Notes under the pieces: model-generated | Told to the model about the DNA's origin: nothing | Databases searched by the model: none | Seen by the model: only the letters and a program-made list of their open reading frames with translations | Program-made: the position numbers and the translations under genes | Origin: Yoonia sediminilitoris | GTDB taxonomy: Bacteria > Pseudomonadota > Alphaproteobacteria > Rhodobacterales > Rhodobacteraceae | Assembly: GCF_003058085.1 (NCBI RefSeq) | Contig: NZ_QBUD01000012.1 | Coordinates: forward strand, 62,001 to 126,000 | Reading direction: 5' to 3' | Length of the DNA stretch: 64,000 nucleotides | Part shown: in pieces, positions 42,606 to 51,758 of the stretch | How the letters are laid out: every line of letters starts with the position of its first letter | Position numbering within the stretch: the first letter of the stretch is position 1

Positions 42606-43435
42606 GCAGTTCTGGCAACGATGTGTCTGATTGGTGGACAACCGACATCATCGACATGGCACCGGGGGAAATCCGGCTGCGCGGCTACCCAATAGAAGAC
42701 CTCATCGGGCAGATCACCTTCCCCCAGATGATCTGGCTGATGACCCGCGGCGCCCTTCCGACGCCCGATCAGTCCCGATTGTTGGAATGTGCCTTGGTTG
42801 CCGCCGTGGATCACGGGCCGCAAGCCCCTTCAATCGCAGCTGCGCGGATGGCCGTGACATGTGGGCTGGGCCTGAATGGTGCAATGGCGTCGGCTGTGAA
42901 CATGCTTGACGATATCCATGGCGGGGCCGGTGAACAGGCCGTCGCGCTTTTTACCTGGATCGATGATGCTGTTCAGGCTGGGCAGTCGTTGCAAGACGTC
43001 GTGCCAGCCATGATCGACCGTTGGCAGGCCGAGCAGGGAAAATTCATTCCGGGCTTCGGGCACCGCTTTCACAAACCCGAAGACCCACGTGCGCCCCGCC
43101 TTTTGCAAATGGTGGATGACGCGGCTGCAAACGGTACGGTGTCCGGGCGATTTGCGGCCATTGCGCGCGCGATGCAGCACACGCTGAACACGCGCAAAGG
43201 CAAGCCGGTTCCGATGAATATCGATGGCGCAACTGCCGTGATCTATGCAGAGCTTGGTTTTGCCGGACCACTGGCGCGCGGATTGTTTTGCCTTTCCCGG
43301 TCCGTGGGCATCATGTCTCACGCTTGGGAGCAGATGAACCAAGGTGGCAGGAACAAGGGACCAACCCCACCTGAATACCGTTGGACTTATGGGGGCCTCA
43401 ATCCGATTGGGCACCCAAAGCGGGCGCTGGAATAG
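42602..43435 (+). CDS. Citryl-CoA lyase (short citrate-synthase-fold protein)
   Basis: A 277-residue protein made only of the citrate-synthase catalytic core; ordinary citrate synthases have about 430 residues. All three catalytic positions are present: His in D-I-H-G-G-A-G-E (CS His274 region), His in P-G-F-G-H-R-F-H with R in D-P-R-A (His320 region), and Asp in M-N-I-D-G-A (Asp375 region). This is the layout of citryl-CoA lyases, which split citryl-CoA to acetyl-CoA and oxaloacetate. Working with the CoA-transferase it could cleave citrate without citrate lyase. Start ATG overlaps the transferase stop. Confidence 0.82.
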   Translation: MSSSGNDVSDWWTTDIIDMAPGEIRLRGYPIEDLIGQITFPQMIWLMTRGALPTPDQSRLLECALVAAVDHGPQAPSIAAARMAVTCGLGLNGAMASAVNMLDDIHGGAGEQAVALFTWIDDAVQAGQSLQDVVPAMIDRWQAEQGKFIPGFGHRFHKPEDPRAPRLLQMVDDAAANGTVSGRFAAIARAMQHTLNTRKGKPVPMNIDGATAVIYAELGFAGPLARGLFCLSRSVGIMSHAWEQMNQGGRNKGPTPPEYRWTYGGLNPIGHPKRALE

Positions 43436-43478
43436 CCCCGAAAGACGATTACAGCATCAACATTTTGGAGGAGTAAAC

Positions 43479-44474
43479 ATGCTGAAATTCACAAACACAC
43501 GCCGGGGGGTCTTCGGACTTTTGGCGGCATCAACAATGGCGATGGGCCTTGGCACACTTGCATTTGCAGATGGTCATCAGATTCTGGATGACATCCACTT
43601 TCTGATCCCCGGCGGGGCCGGTGGCGGCTGGGATGGCACTGCGCGTGGCGTTGGCGAAGCGTTGACAGAATCCGGCCTGATCGGATCCGCGTCTTTCGAA
43701 AACATGTCCGGCGGCGGTGGCGGCACAGCTATCGGCTACTTGCTCGAAAACGCAGACAGCCTAGAGGGCACGTTGATGGTGAACTCGACGCCCATCGTGA
43801 TCCGTTCGCTTACAGGTGTGTTCCCCCATAACTTCCGTGACCTGACATTGGTTGCGGGCACCATCGGTGACTACGCAGCGATTGTTGTTCCAGCGGGCAG
43901 CGACATTTCCACGATGGATGATTTCCTTGCGGTTTATGACGCAGATCCTGCTGGCACGCCGATTGGTGGTGGATCGGTTCCTGGTGGCATGGACCACCTT
44001 GTGGCCGCGATGGTGATGGAGGCCTCTGGCCGCGATGCCCTTGGCGTCAACTACATCCCCTACGATGCCGGTGGTACAGCTATGGCGGCTTTGCTGTCTG
44101 GTGAAATCAAGGCGCTGTCGACTGGCTTCTCCGAAGCAGTTGATCTGGCCAACCAAGGCGAAGTCAAGATCATCGGGATCACCGCAGACGCCCGCGTTGA
44201 TGCGGCCCCTGAGGCGATGACCATGATGGAACAGGGCATCGACACCACCTTCGTCAACTGGCGCGGCTTCTTCGGCGCACCTCGCATGTCGGACGAAAAG
44301 CTGGCCCAGTATCAGGCCGCGATTGCCGCGATGTATGACACCGAAGAATGGGAAGCCGTGCGGGCGCGCAACGGTTGGGTCAACATCCACAACCCCGGCG
44401 ATGATTTCCGCGTCTTCCTTGAGGAGCAGGAAACCGTCATTGGCGATCTGATGACAAAGCTGGGCTTCCTCTAG
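43479..44474 (+). CDS. tctC: Tripartite tricarboxylate transporter substrate-binding protein (TctC/Bug family)
   Basis: A 331-residue periplasmic binding protein. ATG at 43479 has GGAGGAG seven bases upstream. Signal peptide 1-30 (G-T-L-A-F-A), then the Bug-family core: F-L-I-P-G-G-A-G-G-G-W-D, E-N-M-S-G-G-G-G-G-T-A-I-G, G-S-V-P-G-G-M-D-H and I-P-Y-D-A-G-G-T-A-M-A-A-L-L-S-G. It captures a carboxylate in the periplasm for TctAB. It follows the lyase by 43 bases and is followed by a strong terminator-like hairpin. Confidence 0.92.
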   Translation: MLKFTNTRRGVFGLLAASTMAMGLGTLAFADGHQILDDIHFLIPGGAGGGWDGTARGVGEALTESGLIGSASFENMSGGGGGTAIGYLLENADSLEGTLMVNSTPIVIRSLTGVFPHNFRDLTLVAGTIGDYAAIVVPAGSDISTMDDFLAVYDADPAGTPIGGGSVPGGMDHLVAAMVMEASGRDALGVNYIPYDAGGTAMAALLSGEIKALSTGFSEAVDLANQGEVKIIGITADARVDAAPEAMTMMEQGIDTTFVNWRGFFGAPRMSDEKLAQYQAAIAAMYDTEEWEAVRARNGWVNIHNPGDDFRVFLEEQETVIGDLMTKLGFL

Positions 44475-44500
44475 GACCCTAGCGTCAATCCTAAACACAA

Positions 44501-44531
44501 GGCGGAGCGTTCAATCGCTCCGCCACTTTTT
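44501..44531 (+). terminator. Intrinsic terminator between tctC and tctB
   Basis: Perfect 9-bp stem GGCGGAGCG/CGCTCCGCC with loop TTCAAT, followed by ACTTTTT. A strong rho-independent terminator inside the operon; partial read-through would give much more TctC than TctA/TctB. Confidence 0.85.
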
Positions 44532-44554
44532 CAGACATATCGGGGGATGGGCTG

Positions 44555-45049
44555 ATGGCCTTGGATCGTTGGATCGCACTTATTCTTTTGGGCATCTGTA
44601 TCGTCTACGGATACACCGCGTGGTTCACGATGGATGCCGGCCTCGCGCCGTTCATGCGTCGAAACCCTGTCTGGCCAAGCAGTTTCCCTAAAGTACTGTC
44701 CGTTCTGGGCATCGCCGCCTCGTTCATCATTCTGATTGGACTTGAGAAGGGCGAAGAAAAGATCGGCGAGATCGACCACCGCCGTCTGGATGACTATTTC
44801 TACGGACAAGCGCTCTTGCTGTTGGCCCTCATGGTGGTCTACGCTCTATGCTTGCGCCCCGTTGGATTCCTAATTTCAACCGCCGGATTCCTAATAATCG
44901 GATCACTAATTCTGGGAGAGCGAAAGTGGCATATCATGCTGCCGGTCGCCATCTCAGCGACGTTCGCTGTTTGGTATCTCGTTCAAGAGGTCTTGAGCAT
45001 CTACATGCGCCCACTACCGACGTTCATCACAAATTTGACTGGAGGCTGA
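44555..45049 (+). CDS. tctB: Tripartite tricarboxylate transporter small membrane subunit TctB
   Basis: A 164-residue membrane protein with four hydrophobic helices (residues about 6-26, 44-62, 88-105, 128-150) and the W-P-S-S-F-P segment common in TctB. It pairs with TctA. It is separated by one base from tctA. Confidence 0.87.
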   Translation: MALDRWIALILLGICIVYGYTAWFTMDAGLAPFMRRNPVWPSSFPKVLSVLGIAASFIILIGLEKGEEKIGEIDHRRLDDYFYGQALLLLALMVVYALCLRPVGFLISTAGFLIIGSLILGERKWHIMLPVAISATFAVWYLVQEVLSIYMRPLPTFITNLTGG

Positions 45050-45050
45050 T

Positions 45051-46541
45051 ATGCTTGAAGGTATTCTAATCGGCCTGCAAACGGCCCTGTCTCTTCAAAA
45101 CCTGTTATTGGTCGTTGGCGGTTGCTTGATCGGCACGTTCATCGGCATGTTGCCGGGCTTAGGGCCAATGTCGATTATCGCTATCATGATCCCGATTGCC
45201 GTTTCCATGGGCGATCCGTCGGCTGCATTGATCCTGCTTGCCGGTGTGTATTACGGGGCGATCTTTGGCGGCTCGACATCGTCGATCCTGCTGAACGCGC
45301 CTGGCGTGGCCGGTACGGTGGCGTCGTCCTTTGATGGCTATCCGATGTCGCAACAAGGCATGGCCGGCAAGGCGCTGACCATCGCGGCCATCGCCAGTTT
45401 CGCGGGCGGCACGATCGGGGCAATCTTGCTAATGATCTTCGCGCCGATGCTGTCATCGGTCGCTCTGTTGTTCCATTCGGCAGAATATTTCGCGCTGATG
45501 ATCGTTGGCCTGTCCGCAATTGCCGCGTTCTCAGGACCGGGGCAAGTGACCAAGGCGCTTTTGATGACTGTCCTTGGCCTGATGATGGCGACAGTGGGCG
45601 AAGGAGCCCTTTTCAACTTGCCCCGCTTCACCATGGGCATCATGGATCTCCAGTCGGGCTTTGGGTTTATCACGCTGGCCATGGCGATGTTCGCGTTGCC
45701 AGAGGCGGTATTTCTTGTGCTTAAGCCCAAGAACCTTGGCGATGATGGCGGCGAGATTAAGGATCTGCGCATCAGCCGCGCCGAAGCCCGTGCCATCGCA
45801 CCGGTGATCGGCCGACAATCCATACAAGGGTTCTTTATCGGCGTGTTGCCCGGCGCGGGAGCAACAATCGCATCCTTCCTTGGCTATGCCGTCGAACGCA
45901 ACATCGCCCCGAAGCACGAACAAGCGGAATTTGGCAAAGGTTCGATCAAGGGCCTTGCCGCGCCCGAGACGGCCAACAACGCCGCCTGCACGGGGTCCTT
46001 TGTGCCGCTTCTGACCCTCGGAATTCCGGGATCGGGCACAACGGCCATTTTGCTTGGCGCGCTGATCGCGCTCAACGTCACGCCCGGGCCCCGCCTGATG
46101 ATTGACGAACCACAGATTTTCTGGGCAGTCATCATGTCGATGTTTATCGGCAACCTTGTGCTGTTGATCCTGAACCTACCGTTGATCCCTTACATTGCCA
46201 AATTGCTTGCCATTCCGCGTAATTACCTGATCCCGTTCATTCTGTTCTTTACCTTGATGGGGGCCTACATCGGCCAGAACAACGCGACGGAACTGCTAAT
46301 GTTGGTCGGCTTCGGCATCTGCGGCATTGCGTTGAAATTCGCCAACTATCCGCTGCCACCTCTTTTGATCGGGTTCATCTTGGGCGGTATGATGGAAGAC
46401 AATTTCTCCCGCTCGATGCAGCTCTATGGTGGAATGTCGTTCATCTGGGAACGACCGATGACATTAGGCCTGTTGGTTTTGGCGCTGGTGCTGGTGCTGC
46501 TTCCGATCCTGCAATCCACTCGGGCGCACAGGAACGCTTAG
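45051..46541 (+). CDS. tctA: Tripartite tricarboxylate transporter large membrane subunit TctA
   Basis: A 496-residue permease with about 11-12 helices. Signature L-I-G-T-F-I-G-M-L-P-G-L-G-P near residue 25, the repeat G-V-L-P-G-A-G-A-T-I near 268, G-G-S-T-S-S-I-L-L-N-A-P-G and A-A-P-E-T-A-N-N-A are diagnostic. It drives sodium- or proton-coupled import of citrate-like acids. Last gene of the module. Confidence 0.93.
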   Translation: MLEGILIGLQTALSLQNLLLVVGGCLIGTFIGMLPGLGPMSIIAIMIPIAVSMGDPSAALILLAGVYYGAIFGGSTSSILLNAPGVAGTVASSFDGYPMSQQGMAGKALTIAAIASFAGGTIGAILLMIFAPMLSSVALLFHSAEYFALMIVGLSAIAAFSGPGQVTKALLMTVLGLMMATVGEGALFNLPRFTMGIMDLQSGFGFITLAMAMFALPEAVFLVLKPKNLGDDGGEIKDLRISRAEARAIAPVIGRQSIQGFFIGVLPGAGATIASFLGYAVERNIAPKHEQAEFGKGSIKGLAAPETANNAACTGSFVPLLTLGIPGSGTTAILLGALIALNVTPGPRLMIDEPQIFWAVIMSMFIGNLVLLILNLPLIPYIAKLLAIPRNYLIPFILFFTLMGAYIGQNNATELLMLVGFGICGIALKFANYPLPPLLIGFILGGMMEDNFSRSMQLYGGMSFIWERPMTLGLLVLALVLVLLPILQSTRAHRNA

Positions 46542-47307
46542 GGCACCAGGACACAACGTCAGAATTGTTTGACCGTTCTTCGCCGGCGCAGTACCTGTCT
46601 CAATCGCCGCAACGATGGGAGCGCCTCAGGTGCTGCAAATCGAGGCGCCGAGCACGTAGATGCAGCTCAGGTTAGTTCGGTAGCGGTGCTATTTCTTGGT
46701 GCGATCCGGGCAATGTCGGCTTGACGGGTTTCCTTCTTCAGACGGACTTATCTAGGGAAATAAAGAAGTGAATAAGTAAACCAGTGTGCCTGTCGTTTTC
46801 CTCAAATCTCTTGAACGCGGAAAGAAGACTGAAAGCAGGTTATAGCTGTCGATTGCACCGTCCCTAATGACCGCTTCTATCTGAACTACATTTGAGCCCC
46901 GCACTTGCGACGAGAGTCGGGTTCCCGCTCTTGGATTCGTTGCTTCGTATTCAGACAATCGAAAGCGGTCATTGGCGCAGATGCAGCGAAGGGCGGGAAA
47001 GTCCCGCTTAGCAGAACTCTATGCAATCTGCAGCGAAGGTCTCCTATGAGCTCAATGTGTCAATGCTGCAAGCTGCCCCAATGAGTGCAACGGGTGGGCG
47101 CCGGAGATTCACTGCGCTCCAGCCGAACGTCCGTTGTGCGTAGCTGGCTTTCATCTTCTGGAACTGATGGATCGGCTGGTTACGGCCCATGGACCACCAT
47201 CGAATTTAGCCTGGCGAAAGACCACAGGTGGCCCAACTCGACAGTCTTCGCATCCCATTCCTAAGCAACGGCACAGATGGAAACGCCTGTAAAACGGATA
47301 ATTCGCG
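46542..47307. other. 766-base gene-free stretch
   Basis: Stem-loop GCGCCTC/GAGGCGC (46621-46648) may end the tct transcript but lacks a T-run. A 68-residue minus-strand frame (46752-46958) has no recognisable features and is doubted. The dispersed-repeat core GTCCCGCTTAGCAGAACT is at 47001-47018, with a second partial unit (GGTTCCCGCTCTTGG) near 46919. The rest shows nothing; it looks like decayed DNA. Confidence 0.5.
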
Positions 47308-48525
47308 CTACCTGAGCGGCCAACGATTGAACCTGATCGTATCACTTAACATTTTTTCACATATCCGGTCGATATGAGATATCTGGTCCGCTGCGATGTC
47401 CTGCGCGCGGTGTCGGACAACAGGTAGCTGGGCCCCATCGCGCAGGCGCAGCATGACATCCACAACCTGGGGGGTTTTGATGGGCCTGCCGATCTCGCTG
47501 ACCAGATAACACCGTGCTTCGACGACATCCGGGATCTCTTCCACAAGTGCGTGTGCGATCAGCCCAGCGACGAGATTGTAAAGCTTTCCCACATGGGTGA
47601 TCGGGTTCTTGCCCGCGATCGACTCCATCGTCATTGGGCGGTAGGGGGTTATCAGTCCATTGGCCCTGTTTCCGCGCCCCGCCTCGCCGTCATCGCCCGA
47701 TTCCGCAGACGTTCCCGTCACGGTAAGAAAGACGCTCCCAGTGGCCACGTCGTCAGCAGCATTGACGGTGACCACGATTTCTTTTTCGGTGAAGCGCTCA
47801 CCGATTTCGCGGGCCATTTCGGCAACAGCCACCTTTGCCGCGCAATACGCTTGAAGGCCTGCGACAAACTTATCGACGAACGCACAACTGATCGTCAGGT
47901 GGATGATGTCAGCTTTTCGGACGCCCATAATCTTGATGTCCTCACCGATCTCCGGATGGGCCACTTTGACGGGCGTTGAGTTCAGGTACTGCTCAACGCG
48001 CAAGACGATCGTCTCCAACGTGCTCAGCGGCGCATAACCGACGCCCACCGACGTATCATTTGCCAACGCAACCCCCTTTGGACCCTGGCGCCGGAACAGA
48101 TCGACCAAATCGGGCGAACCGGACCTGGTCAATGTATGGAAGACCGCATGTATGGTTGGGTCGAGGGCGTGCATGTGTGTTTTCAGCCAGGTCGTCGCAG
48201 CGTCATGGAACAGGTCCTTGACAGGCACCTTTACGCCCCTGAACGCGTCCGTCGCGCGTCCGGCGACAAAGAACTCGAACGGCTGTCTGACTACGCCGCC
48301 ACCGTAGGCCGGCCGTGCACTGCCACCCCACAAAAGCGCCTTGTCCACGTTGTGGTGAAGCACGAGTCCGAACCGATCCATATAGAAACGGCAAAGCGAG
48401 AGGCTGAACTGTTCGGAAATGGCATCGCAAATGCTGTCCGGGTGCCCAAGTCCCTTGCGCTCGACGATTTCCACATCAAGTTTTTCCACATCTGGCGTTT
48501 GGAGCATGCTGATCGTCGGTTTCAT
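47308..48525 (-). CDS. Archaeal-type methionine adenosyltransferase
   Basis: A 405-residue enzyme of the archaeal MAT family, not the bacterial MetK family. Diagnostic stretches: E-R-K-G-L-G-H-P-D-S-I-C-D, V-A-G-R-A-T, T-S-V-G-V-G-Y-A-P-L-S, G-E-D-I-K-I-M-G, T-V-T-G-T-S-A-E-S-G-D-D-G, G-R-G-N-R-A-N-G-L-I-T-P and A-G-K-N-P-I-T-H-V-G-K-L-Y-N. It would make S-adenosylmethionine from methionine and ATP in the cytosol. The length is normal and all blocks look intact. The gene stands alone between decayed DNA and IS6 copy 2, suggesting horizontal transfer. It would be expected to add to a chromosomal metK. Confidence 0.88.
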   Translation of the reverse strand: MKPTISMLQTPDVEKLDVEIVERKGLGHPDSICDAISEQFSLSLCRFYMDRFGLVLHHNVDKALLWGGSARPAYGGGVVRQPFEFFVAGRATDAFRGVKVPVKDLFHDAATTWLKTHMHALDPTIHAVFHTLTRSGSPDLVDLFRRQGPKGVALANDTSVGVGYAPLSTLETIVLRVEQYLNSTPVKVAHPEIGEDIKIMGVRKADIIHLTISCAFVDKFVAGLQAYCAAKVAVAEMAREIGERFTEKEIVVTVNAADDVATGSVFLTVTGTSAESGDDGEAGRGNRANGLITPYRPMTMESIAGKNPITHVGKLYNLVAGLIAHALVEEIPDVVEARCYLVSEIGRPIKTPQVVDVMLRLRDGAQLPVVRHRAQDIAADQISHIDRICEKMLSDTIRFNRWPLR

Positions 48526-48752
48526 GTCTGTCGTTCTTTCCGATGACCGATCTGGTCTTTTGCACAGAGGGGCGAGGCCTGCGTTTCCTGGGCTTCGATG
48601 GCGTTTCCATTTCGACAGCTGGCTGGCGGTCTTGCAGGACCGTGAGGCCTGAACGGGGGAGTGTTACACCATCAGCTTCGGGAGTGACGACCTTTCCATT
48701 ATTTCAGTATATCCCGGGAACCAGCCGATAGCGAACGCGTTGCGCATAGTCC
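48526..48752. other. Gap between MAT gene and IS6 copy 2
   Basis: 227 bases with no gene. It should contain the MAT promoter. Confidence 0.35.
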
Positions 48753-49570
48753 GGTGGTGTCAGACCGATTCGAACCAGCCTCAGAATGTGGCTAAATTCC
48801 GGAACCTATGTCGAACAAAGCTGGCGCCACTCGGCGAGGGCAGCGGCTCGGTTAGCCTTGAAATTGTCTCTGCTGTAGAGCGCACGCTCCCAGTTAAAAT
48901 GGTTGCAGACGGAGGAGTGAATGGCGACGAATTTCTGTAAACATCGCATACTGCGGAACCGTTGCATGGCGCGTTCTCGTCGTCGGAATGGCAGGTGCGA
49001 GTTCTCGGCCCGATTGTTCAGCCAACGGCCCGTTTCCTGCATGTCGGCATTGCCGATATCTTTCATCGCAGCGCCATAAGATCGAAGCTTGTCTGTCACC
49101 AAGATATGAGGACGTCCGTGGCGCTTCATTGATTTTTTGAGGAATTTCAATGCTGCCTTGCGATCCCGTCGCTTTGTGACGAAGCTTTCCAGCACTTCGC
49201 CCTCGTGATCAACCGCGCGCCACATGTAGTGCCGCTCGCCGCCGATCTTTACAAAAACCTCGTCAAGATGCCATTGCCAGTTCGAGTACGACCGCATCTG
49301 CTGCACGCGTTTTCTGCGGATTTCAGCGGCGAACATCGGGCCAAATCTATTCCACCAGAAGCGGACAGTTTAGTGACTGATGTTGATCCCGCGCTCGTGT
49401 AGGAGGTCCTCGACATTGCGAAGCGAAAGTGGAAATCGCACGTACATCATGACCGCCAGGCGGATGATCTCGGGGCTGCTGTGAAAGTACTTGAAGGGGT
49501 CGCGTTTTGTCATGGACGGACGCTACGAAACCGTCCTGCCAGCCTCAACCCAATTTGTTCTGACAAGGCC
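48753..49570 (-). mobile_element. IS6-family element, copy 2
   Basis: 818 bp. Left inverted repeat GGTGGTGTCAGACC (48753-48766), right GTTCTGACAAGGCC (49557-49570). Full length but the transposase has a nonsense codon. Sequence diverges clearly from copies 1, 3 and 4, so it is another family member. Flanking octamers differ. Confidence 0.8.
48806..49513 (-). pseudogene. IS6-family transposase, copy 2 (single nonsense codon)
   Basis: One frame from M-T-K-R-D-P-F-K-Y-F (49513) to 48806 (235 codons), broken only where sisters read S-H-E-T-V-R-F-W: here S-H-stop-T-V-R-F-W near 49374, i.e. GAA to TAA. The DDE residues and the C-terminal R-S-M-R-C-L-Q-K-F-V part are intact. Confidence 0.85.
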
Positions 49571-49619
49571 GTGTGTTGCAGTTATGGTCGACAATATTGC
49601 TTCAAAATCGAGACAACAC

Positions 49620-50066
49620 ATGCAGGAAACAACTCCGACCTACCATGCGCAATGCTATTGCGGCGCGGTAAAATGCGAAGCCAAAGGTGAACCCTTACTT
49701 CAGGGGTACTGCCACTGCACAACCTGTCGGCGACGGTCAGCGGCTCCCATGATCGGTTACACGATTTGGCCTGAGACTGCTGTATCTTTTACCGAAGGCG
49801 AGGACCTTATCAATCGGTCTCCACAGCCTGATAAACCTGAGGCAAGCAAGTGGATGTCTTGCAAGGTGTGTGGGTGCGCGATCGGAACGCACCTAACAGA
49901 ACGAGGCGCGATAGACATCTTGGTCGGTGCGTTCAGAGATTTCCCGTTTCAGCCAAATGCCCACATGAACTATGGCGAGGCGATCGTTCGGATCAATGAT
50001 GGCCTACCTAAATACCGCGATATGCCCGGACGGGCGGGCGGCAGTGACGAACTGGTGGCGGAGTGA
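49620..50066 (+). CDS. GFA-domain (glutathione-dependent formaldehyde-activating-like) zinc protein
   Basis: A 148-residue protein with the GFA/CENP-V fold. Zinc-type Cys are in Q-C-Y-C-G-A-V-K-C, G-Y-C-H-C-T-T-C-R and S-C-K-V-C-G-C. The start at ATG 49620 gives the usual N-terminus; in-frame upstream codons run into IS6 copy 2. Most GFA proteins have unknown function; formaldehyde activation holds only for a few. First of three genes lying between two IS6 copies. Confidence 0.82.
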   Translation: MQETTPTYHAQCYCGAVKCEAKGEPLLQGYCHCTTCRRRSAAPMIGYTIWPETAVSFTEGEDLINRSPQPDKPEASKWMSCKVCGCAIGTHLTERGAIDILVGAFRDFPFQPNAHMNYGEAIVRINDGLPKYRDMPGRAGGSDELVAE

Positions 50067-50072
50067 CAAGCC

Positions 50073-50591
50073 GTGGACAGTGACAACGTAAAAATCGAAG
50101 TCATCACCGACTTGGCAGCGGCACCAGGTTGGATCGACATGAAGCGAGAGTATCTTAACTATGCTGTCGCGAAGCATAAGGAAGTAACCGGTCAGACGGT
50201 TGATGCGGAAGATCAACTTCGCCAGACCGTCGAGCATATCGATGAATTCTTAGGGCCGAAGGGTCGCTTTATAGTCGCCCGAACGGCTGAGAACGAGCTT
50301 CTGGGCATGGTTTTGCTGTTTCGGCTGGCCAACGGCAAAGGAGAGATAAAGAGGCTCTACGTCCACCCCAAGGCCCGCCGCAAAGGACTCGCGAAAAGGC
50401 TTATGGAGAAACTTGAGCTCGAGGCGAAGCAGATGGGTTGCTCAGCACTTTACCTAGACACAAGTGCCGGACTCAAAGAAGCCATAGCGTTTTATCGTTC
50501 CTTGGGGTTTGACGACGCACCATTCGACCCCACAAGCGTGCAAAGCCCTGAAATTGCGAAGTATTTGGTAATTATGGAAAAAGCTCTTTAG
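50073..50591 (+). CDS. GNAT family N-acetyltransferase
   Basis: A 172-residue acetyltransferase. Motif A is K-R-L-Y-V-H-P-K-A-R-R-K-G-L-A-K-R-L near residues 90-107 (acetyl-CoA pyrophosphate loop R-R-K-G-L-A), followed by A-L-Y-L-D-T-S and A-I-A-F-Y-R-S-L-G-F. GTG start at 50073, six bases after the GFA stop. Substrate unknown. Confidence 0.87.
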   Translation: MDSDNVKIEVITDLAAAPGWIDMKREYLNYAVAKHKEVTGQTVDAEDQLRQTVEHIDEFLGPKGRFIVARTAENELLGMVLLFRLANGKGEIKRLYVHPKARRKGLAKRLMEKLELEAKQMGCSALYLDTSAGLKEAIAFYRSLGFDDAPFDPTSVQSPEIAKYLVIMEKAL

Positions 50592-50607
50592 ATGCAGAAA
50601 GCGAATT

Positions 50608-50941
50608 ATGCCGACCAACTTCCTGGAGCTCGGCCCCAAAGCGGCACCTGCAACCATCCTGCTGGCGCATGGCGCGGGTGCTACGATGGACTCTGCTGGA
50701 ATGACCACAATCGCGGGAGCAGTTGCAGAAAGGGGTCTCAGAATTGTTCGGTTTGAGTCCTCCTACATGGCAAACCTCCGAGCAGAAGACACCCGGAAAC
50801 CGTGTGAGGTGGAACTGGTTCGCGCCCAATGCGAAAAAGTACCAGAAGAGAAAGCGCGGGTTCAGCAGAGACATCTAAGGAACACCGTCGGAGACTGTTT
50901 ACGAAGCATTGCTGCCTTGCCAAACCGTAAGGAGTTTCTCC
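50608..50941 (+). pseudogene. Alpha/beta hydrolase (dienelactone-hydrolase/KANL3-like) N-terminal fragment
   Basis: Starts M-P-T-N-F-L-E-L-G and has L-L-A-H-G-A-G-A near residue 22 (oxyanion/His-Gly motif of this hydrolase family) and L-R-I-V-R-F-E. Similarity fades about residue 70 and the nucleophile elbow and catalytic His are missing; the frame continues into IS6 copy 3. Cut by the IS or by a deletion next to it. Confidence 0.65.
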
Positions 50942-51758
50942 GGTGGTGTCAGACCAATTCGAACCAGTCTCAGTTTGCCCCAGAATGCATGAACTTATGC
51001 GGAACAAAGCTGACGCCACTCAGAGAGTGCGGCGGTTCGGTTGAGTTTGAAATTGTCGCGTGAGTAGAGGTGGCGTTCCTGGTTAAAATGATTGTGTACC
51101 GAAGAATGGACGGATGCGAATTTCTGCAGACATGGCATCTGCCTGAAACGGAGCATGGCCCGTTCTCGTCGTCGTAACGGCAGATGTGAATTCTCTGGCC
51201 GATTGTTGAGCCAGCGGCCTGTTTCCTGGCGACCGGCATTGCCAATGACGTTCATGGCGGCGCCATAGGACCTCAGCTTATCCGTTACGATGATTTCAGG
51301 TTGGCCGTAGCGCCTCATGGATTTCTTGAGGATTTCAACGCTGCTTTGCGATCCCGGCGCTTTGTGACATAGCTTTCCAGCACCTCTCCTTCGTGATCCA
51401 CAGCACGCCACAGGTAGTGGGTGTCGCCGTTGATCTTCACGAAAACCTCATCCAGGTGCCATTGCCAGTTTGAATAGGATCGCATCTGGCTGATCCGGTG
51501 TCGCCTGATCTCAGACGCAAACAGTGGGCCAAATCGGTTCCACCAAAACCGCACTGTTTCATGGCTGATTTCGATCCCGCGTTCGTGAGGGAGGTCCTCC
51601 ACGTTCCGCAGCGAAAGGGGGAATCGAACGTAGAGCATCACTGCCAGACGGATGATTTCAGGTGACGTTTTGAAGTAGCGAAAGGAAGAGCGTTTTGTCA
51701 TCCAAAGAGGCTAGGGCGGTGTGCTGCCCGCCTCAAGCGGGTTTTGTCTGACAGTGCC
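50942..51758 (-). mobile_element. IS6-family element, copy 3
   Basis: 817 bp. Left repeat GGTGGTGTCAGACC (50942-50955), right GTCTGACAGTGCC ending at 51758. Flanking octamers (GTTTCTCC and CACCCTTG) do not match, so the site has rearranged since insertion. It cuts a hydrolase on its left and a sulfotransferase on its right. Confidence 0.85.
50995..51701 (-). pseudogene. IS6-family transposase, copy 3 (single frameshift)
   Basis: Frame 1 from M-T-K-R-S-S-F-R-Y (51701) reaches A-A-L-K near 51330, then the frame shifts and continues K-K-S-M-R-R-Y-G-Q-P-E to W-R-Q-L-C-S-A (50995). A one-base loss in a run near the L-K-F-L codons explains it. Confidence 0.85.

Noticed and set aside
46752..46958. 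68-codon minus-strand gene
   Set aside because: No ribosome site, no motif, and located in decayed intergenic DNA with dispersed repeats.
47151..47345. 64-codon minus-strand gene beyond the MAT gene
   Set aside because: Overlaps the MAT 3' end in another frame and has no features.
50608..51063. Intact 151-residue hydrolase
   Set aside because: The last third of the frame is read from IS6 copy 3 and the catalytic residues of the family are missing.
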